Part shown: piece after piece, positions 61,431-64,000 of the stretch
How positions within the stretch are numbered: the first letter of the stretch is position 1
How the letters are laid out: the number at the start of each line of letters is the position of its first letter
DNA from: Balanoglossus misakiensis
Lineage: Eukaryota > Hemichordata
NCBI GenBank assembly: GCA_040954595.2
Contig: CM082578.2
Span: forward strand, 7,440,001 to 7,504,000
DNA length: 64,000 bases
Reading direction: 5' to 3'
Program-made: the position numbers and the translations under genes
The notes under the pieces: model-generated
What the model saw: only the letters and a program-made list of their open reading frames with translations
Told to the model about the DNA's origin: nothing
The model's database searches: none

Positions 61431-63963
61431 TTTGTTCTATATCATACACCGGAAGTCCATACCACATCAACGAGAACAGCATCCTGGGTACCACAATCGT
61501 CGACACATCTGACTTCACTGCTACGTTTCCCGAAGGCGCTGCAAGTCCGGCGTTTGAAATCACGTCGGCCACAACCCTGTTTGCAGTCGTCGGGTCAACA
61601 GGAGTGGTCAGTGTTTTATTTTCCACTCTTTGCATAAAGCTACCAGATATTCGTGTGTATTTTGTTTACACTTGGTGATTAAGAGGGGCTAAGTGTAATG
61701 CATTGCTTTTGGCGCGTTCACCCTGCTCGCTTATCATGCAATATAAATGTCTACTACACCCTGGCTTCTCGATGAACTAGATAACTTGGCTAAACTCCAA
61801 AGAAACGTCGAGGGCGATGCGCAACATAAAACATTCCGACACAGTGGCTGTTTGGCTGTCAAATGATTTCAAAGGTGTTCATCACAGAGCCCTGCTAAGT
61901 TATGTTTTAATTTATCAATTAGAGTAGCATTTCTTATATTTGCTCTTGATGTTTTCAGATATATGTCGAATCCGCCTTGGACTACGAAACAGATGGCGGC
62001 GCTGGCATTTCCGTCGATGTAGCGTGCCGACAGGTCACTAACAACGACTCTACTTCCTCAATAACCATCTTCATCGACGACGTAGTCGAACGTAAGTGCC
62101 AGACATTTGGAGCAGAAACGAGTGCAGAATCAGAGGCAATCGGATCAGGGATACCGAAGCAGCGAAAGGAAAACAGTCGAGAATCATTTGAAAATGAGTT
62201 TTACTTTCATTATTGACAAACAAATTTATTCAAATTTACGATAAAATGTGTTGTTTTTGGTTTTGCCCGTTGTTAGAAACTTTGGTGCTAATGTCATGTT
62301 TGTATTTGTTATGTCCGGACAGCCTGCTCTGTCAGCTGGACGGGGCAGCCATTTCCGGTGCAGGAGAACTCGGCGTCTTCCACTCCAATCATCACTACCG
62401 GTGACATCAATGGCAGTTTCCCGGAATCCAAGGCTGCAACTGCGTTCGCAATCACAAACGTTAGCCCGGGCCCGTCCGATCTATTCTCAATCGATGCAAC
62501 TACAGGCGCCGTAAGTACAGTGACCACCCTAATAAATTGATATAATTTGCAGCTAACATATGCCTAAATGCGCTCTTCAATCGGCTATGAAAGTATTGAT
62601 GTTTTTAAGTTTATTTTCCCAAAATATGTTATAGATACGCTAAGAAATAATATTTATGCATTTTGTTTTAGATATCAGTCGGCAGCCAAATTCCTGACTA
62701 CGAGGCGCATGGCGGTTCAAGTCAGACGATAACGGTGACATGTTACCAGGTGTCTGGAAATAGCCAAGCTCAAGATGTTGATGTCGATATTCAAAACGTT
62801 GATGAAGGTAACGTTAAACGTCATGACTAAGCACAAAGATAGATAGATGTGTGTGTTACGTCCTCTCTGATGGGGTACTATACCTGTAGCGTAGGCCCTA
62901 CGTTCATTCATTTTTGTGCAGCAGCTATTGATATCTGACTACTGTATACTCTTTCTCCCTTCAAACCATGTAGCCTGTTCCATCACGCTGACAAACCCCA
63001 CTTACTCAGTGGTTGAGAACACTGTTTCCGGTTCTACCATCATACCTCTGTCACACATCACAGAAAGTTTCCCGGAAGGGCCCGCAACTCCGAGTTTTGT
63101 GATTGCAAGTGTCACCCCAGGACCAACGACACTTTTCGCCGTCGACGATTCCACCGGTGTGGTAAGGTTACTCTATACGATTTGCTTCCTTTACATTATA
63201 CTTTTTACCCGATTTTTCGTTTATCTCTAAGTCTAATAACGATCCCTATGTCAAATCAATTGGTTAATTAATTAATTAACAAACATATCTCATCCTTATA
63301 TTGAAGCTTAACGTCGGCAGCACTGTACCAGACTTTGAGGGTCACACAACATCCCAGACTGTGGACATTCAGTGCAAGCAAGCATCGGGCGTTGATGCCT
63401 CTGTTTCTGTTACAGTAACCATCACAGATGATCCTGAACGTAAGTCTGTAGAAACACGACGGTGCACGTATTTCCCCTTGCATTCAATCACCGTGATTGT
63501 ATGTTTTTATCCAATATTTATTACTTTAAATCTTGGCTCAAATATGAACCGGTGTAACCTTTACATAGATTATGAGCCGACATATAAATTGCACACTCAA
63601 CTCTTGAGATGATTTCATAGTCAATCTGATGAAAATGTTGACCAACTTGAAATTGACAATTTCGGATACACCATATATAACTTTTTTCCAGCAAATGAAG
63701 TTAGTATTTTCTTCTCAAAAACACGGTATAGGCTAATATTATAACTGGAATATCTTGAATTTGTTTTCGAATCAGCGTGTACCATAGCCTACAGCGGAGG
63801 CCCGTACACTGTCACCGAAAACACGAACACAGGACAAATCGTCATTGACGCTGCCGACGTAGTCTCTCAGTTTTACGAAACCCGATCATCGCCAGCTTTC
63901 TCAATCTCGGCCGTCAGTCCAGGTGCAGCCACGTTGTTTGCAATAGACGGAACGACGGGAGCG
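61431..63963 (+). CDS. Gene C (partial): tandem divergent cadherin-like repeats with conserved Cys
   Basis: Seven exons alternate in type. Type a: 61431-61606, 62323-62510, 62974-63161, 63776-63963 (176 or 188 nt). Type b: 61959-62091, 62672-62807, 63307-63439 (133 or 136 nt). Types a and b join in phase 0, and b joins the next a in phase 1, so the frame is continuous. One a+b pair makes a repeat of about 107 residues: Cys at the start, ENxxxG, FPE, a PGPxxLFxxDxxTG stretch, then D(Y/F)E, a second Cys in VxC, and an acidic end where DxNDN is expected. This is the cadherin outline with degraded calcium motifs. No signal peptide, transmembrane segment or stop is seen; the gene runs off the right edge and its start was not found. 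The first donor is GTCAGT, slightly weak. Confidence 0.8.
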
Positions 63964-64000
63964 GTAAGTCGTGTACAAGCACAAATCCGTTTCAGTTGAC

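Overview
The window is animal nuclear DNA with intron-rich genes. There are GT-AG introns, long microsatellites, AT-rich intergenic and intronic DNA, and more GC-rich coding exons with cadherin repeats. Frequent TACATGTA-type palindromes and introns of a few hundred bases to 3 kb suggest a marine invertebrate. A basal deuterostome such as an amphioxus or hemichordate would fit, but the sequence alone does not decide it.

Layout, left to right. (1) 102-1255, plus strand: the last four coding exons of an unrecognised gene (gene D) with a Gly/Pro/Ala-rich C-terminus. (2) 3857-28262, minus strand: gene B, a giant cadherin in 27 exons plus one possible 57-nt extra exon. (3) 31023-55675, minus strand: gene A, its tandem paralogue, in 28 exons. 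(4) 61431 to the right edge, plus strand: gene C, a partial third gene of divergent cadherin-like repeats, each made by two exons.

The exon models of A and B were built by hand from splice signals, reading phase and comparison of the two paralogues. The exon lengths sum to whole numbers of codons: about 3829 residues for A, and about 3877 for B without the extra exon. Both proteins have the same plan: signal peptide, about 33 extracellular cadherin (EC) domains, a membrane-adjacent alpha/beta domain, one transmembrane helix, a Cys-rich juxtamembrane stretch, a conserved HGWGEH motif and a charged helical C-terminus. Neither has the EGF or laminin-G domains of Fat-type cadherins or a catenin-binding tail that I recognise. 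They look like very long calcium-dependent adhesion or linker proteins at the cell surface, with small, rapidly diverging intracellular tails.

Notable features are a recurrent Cys pair in many EC domains, patchy near-identity between A and B that includes some introns, an intron present in A and absent from B, a CAGTAG tandem splice acceptor in A that could switch the cytoplasmic tail on or off, and two roughly 200-bp tetranucleotide microsatellites inside gene A introns, one beginning 16 nt past a 5' splice site. I found no tRNA, rRNA, CRISPR array or recognisable transposon.
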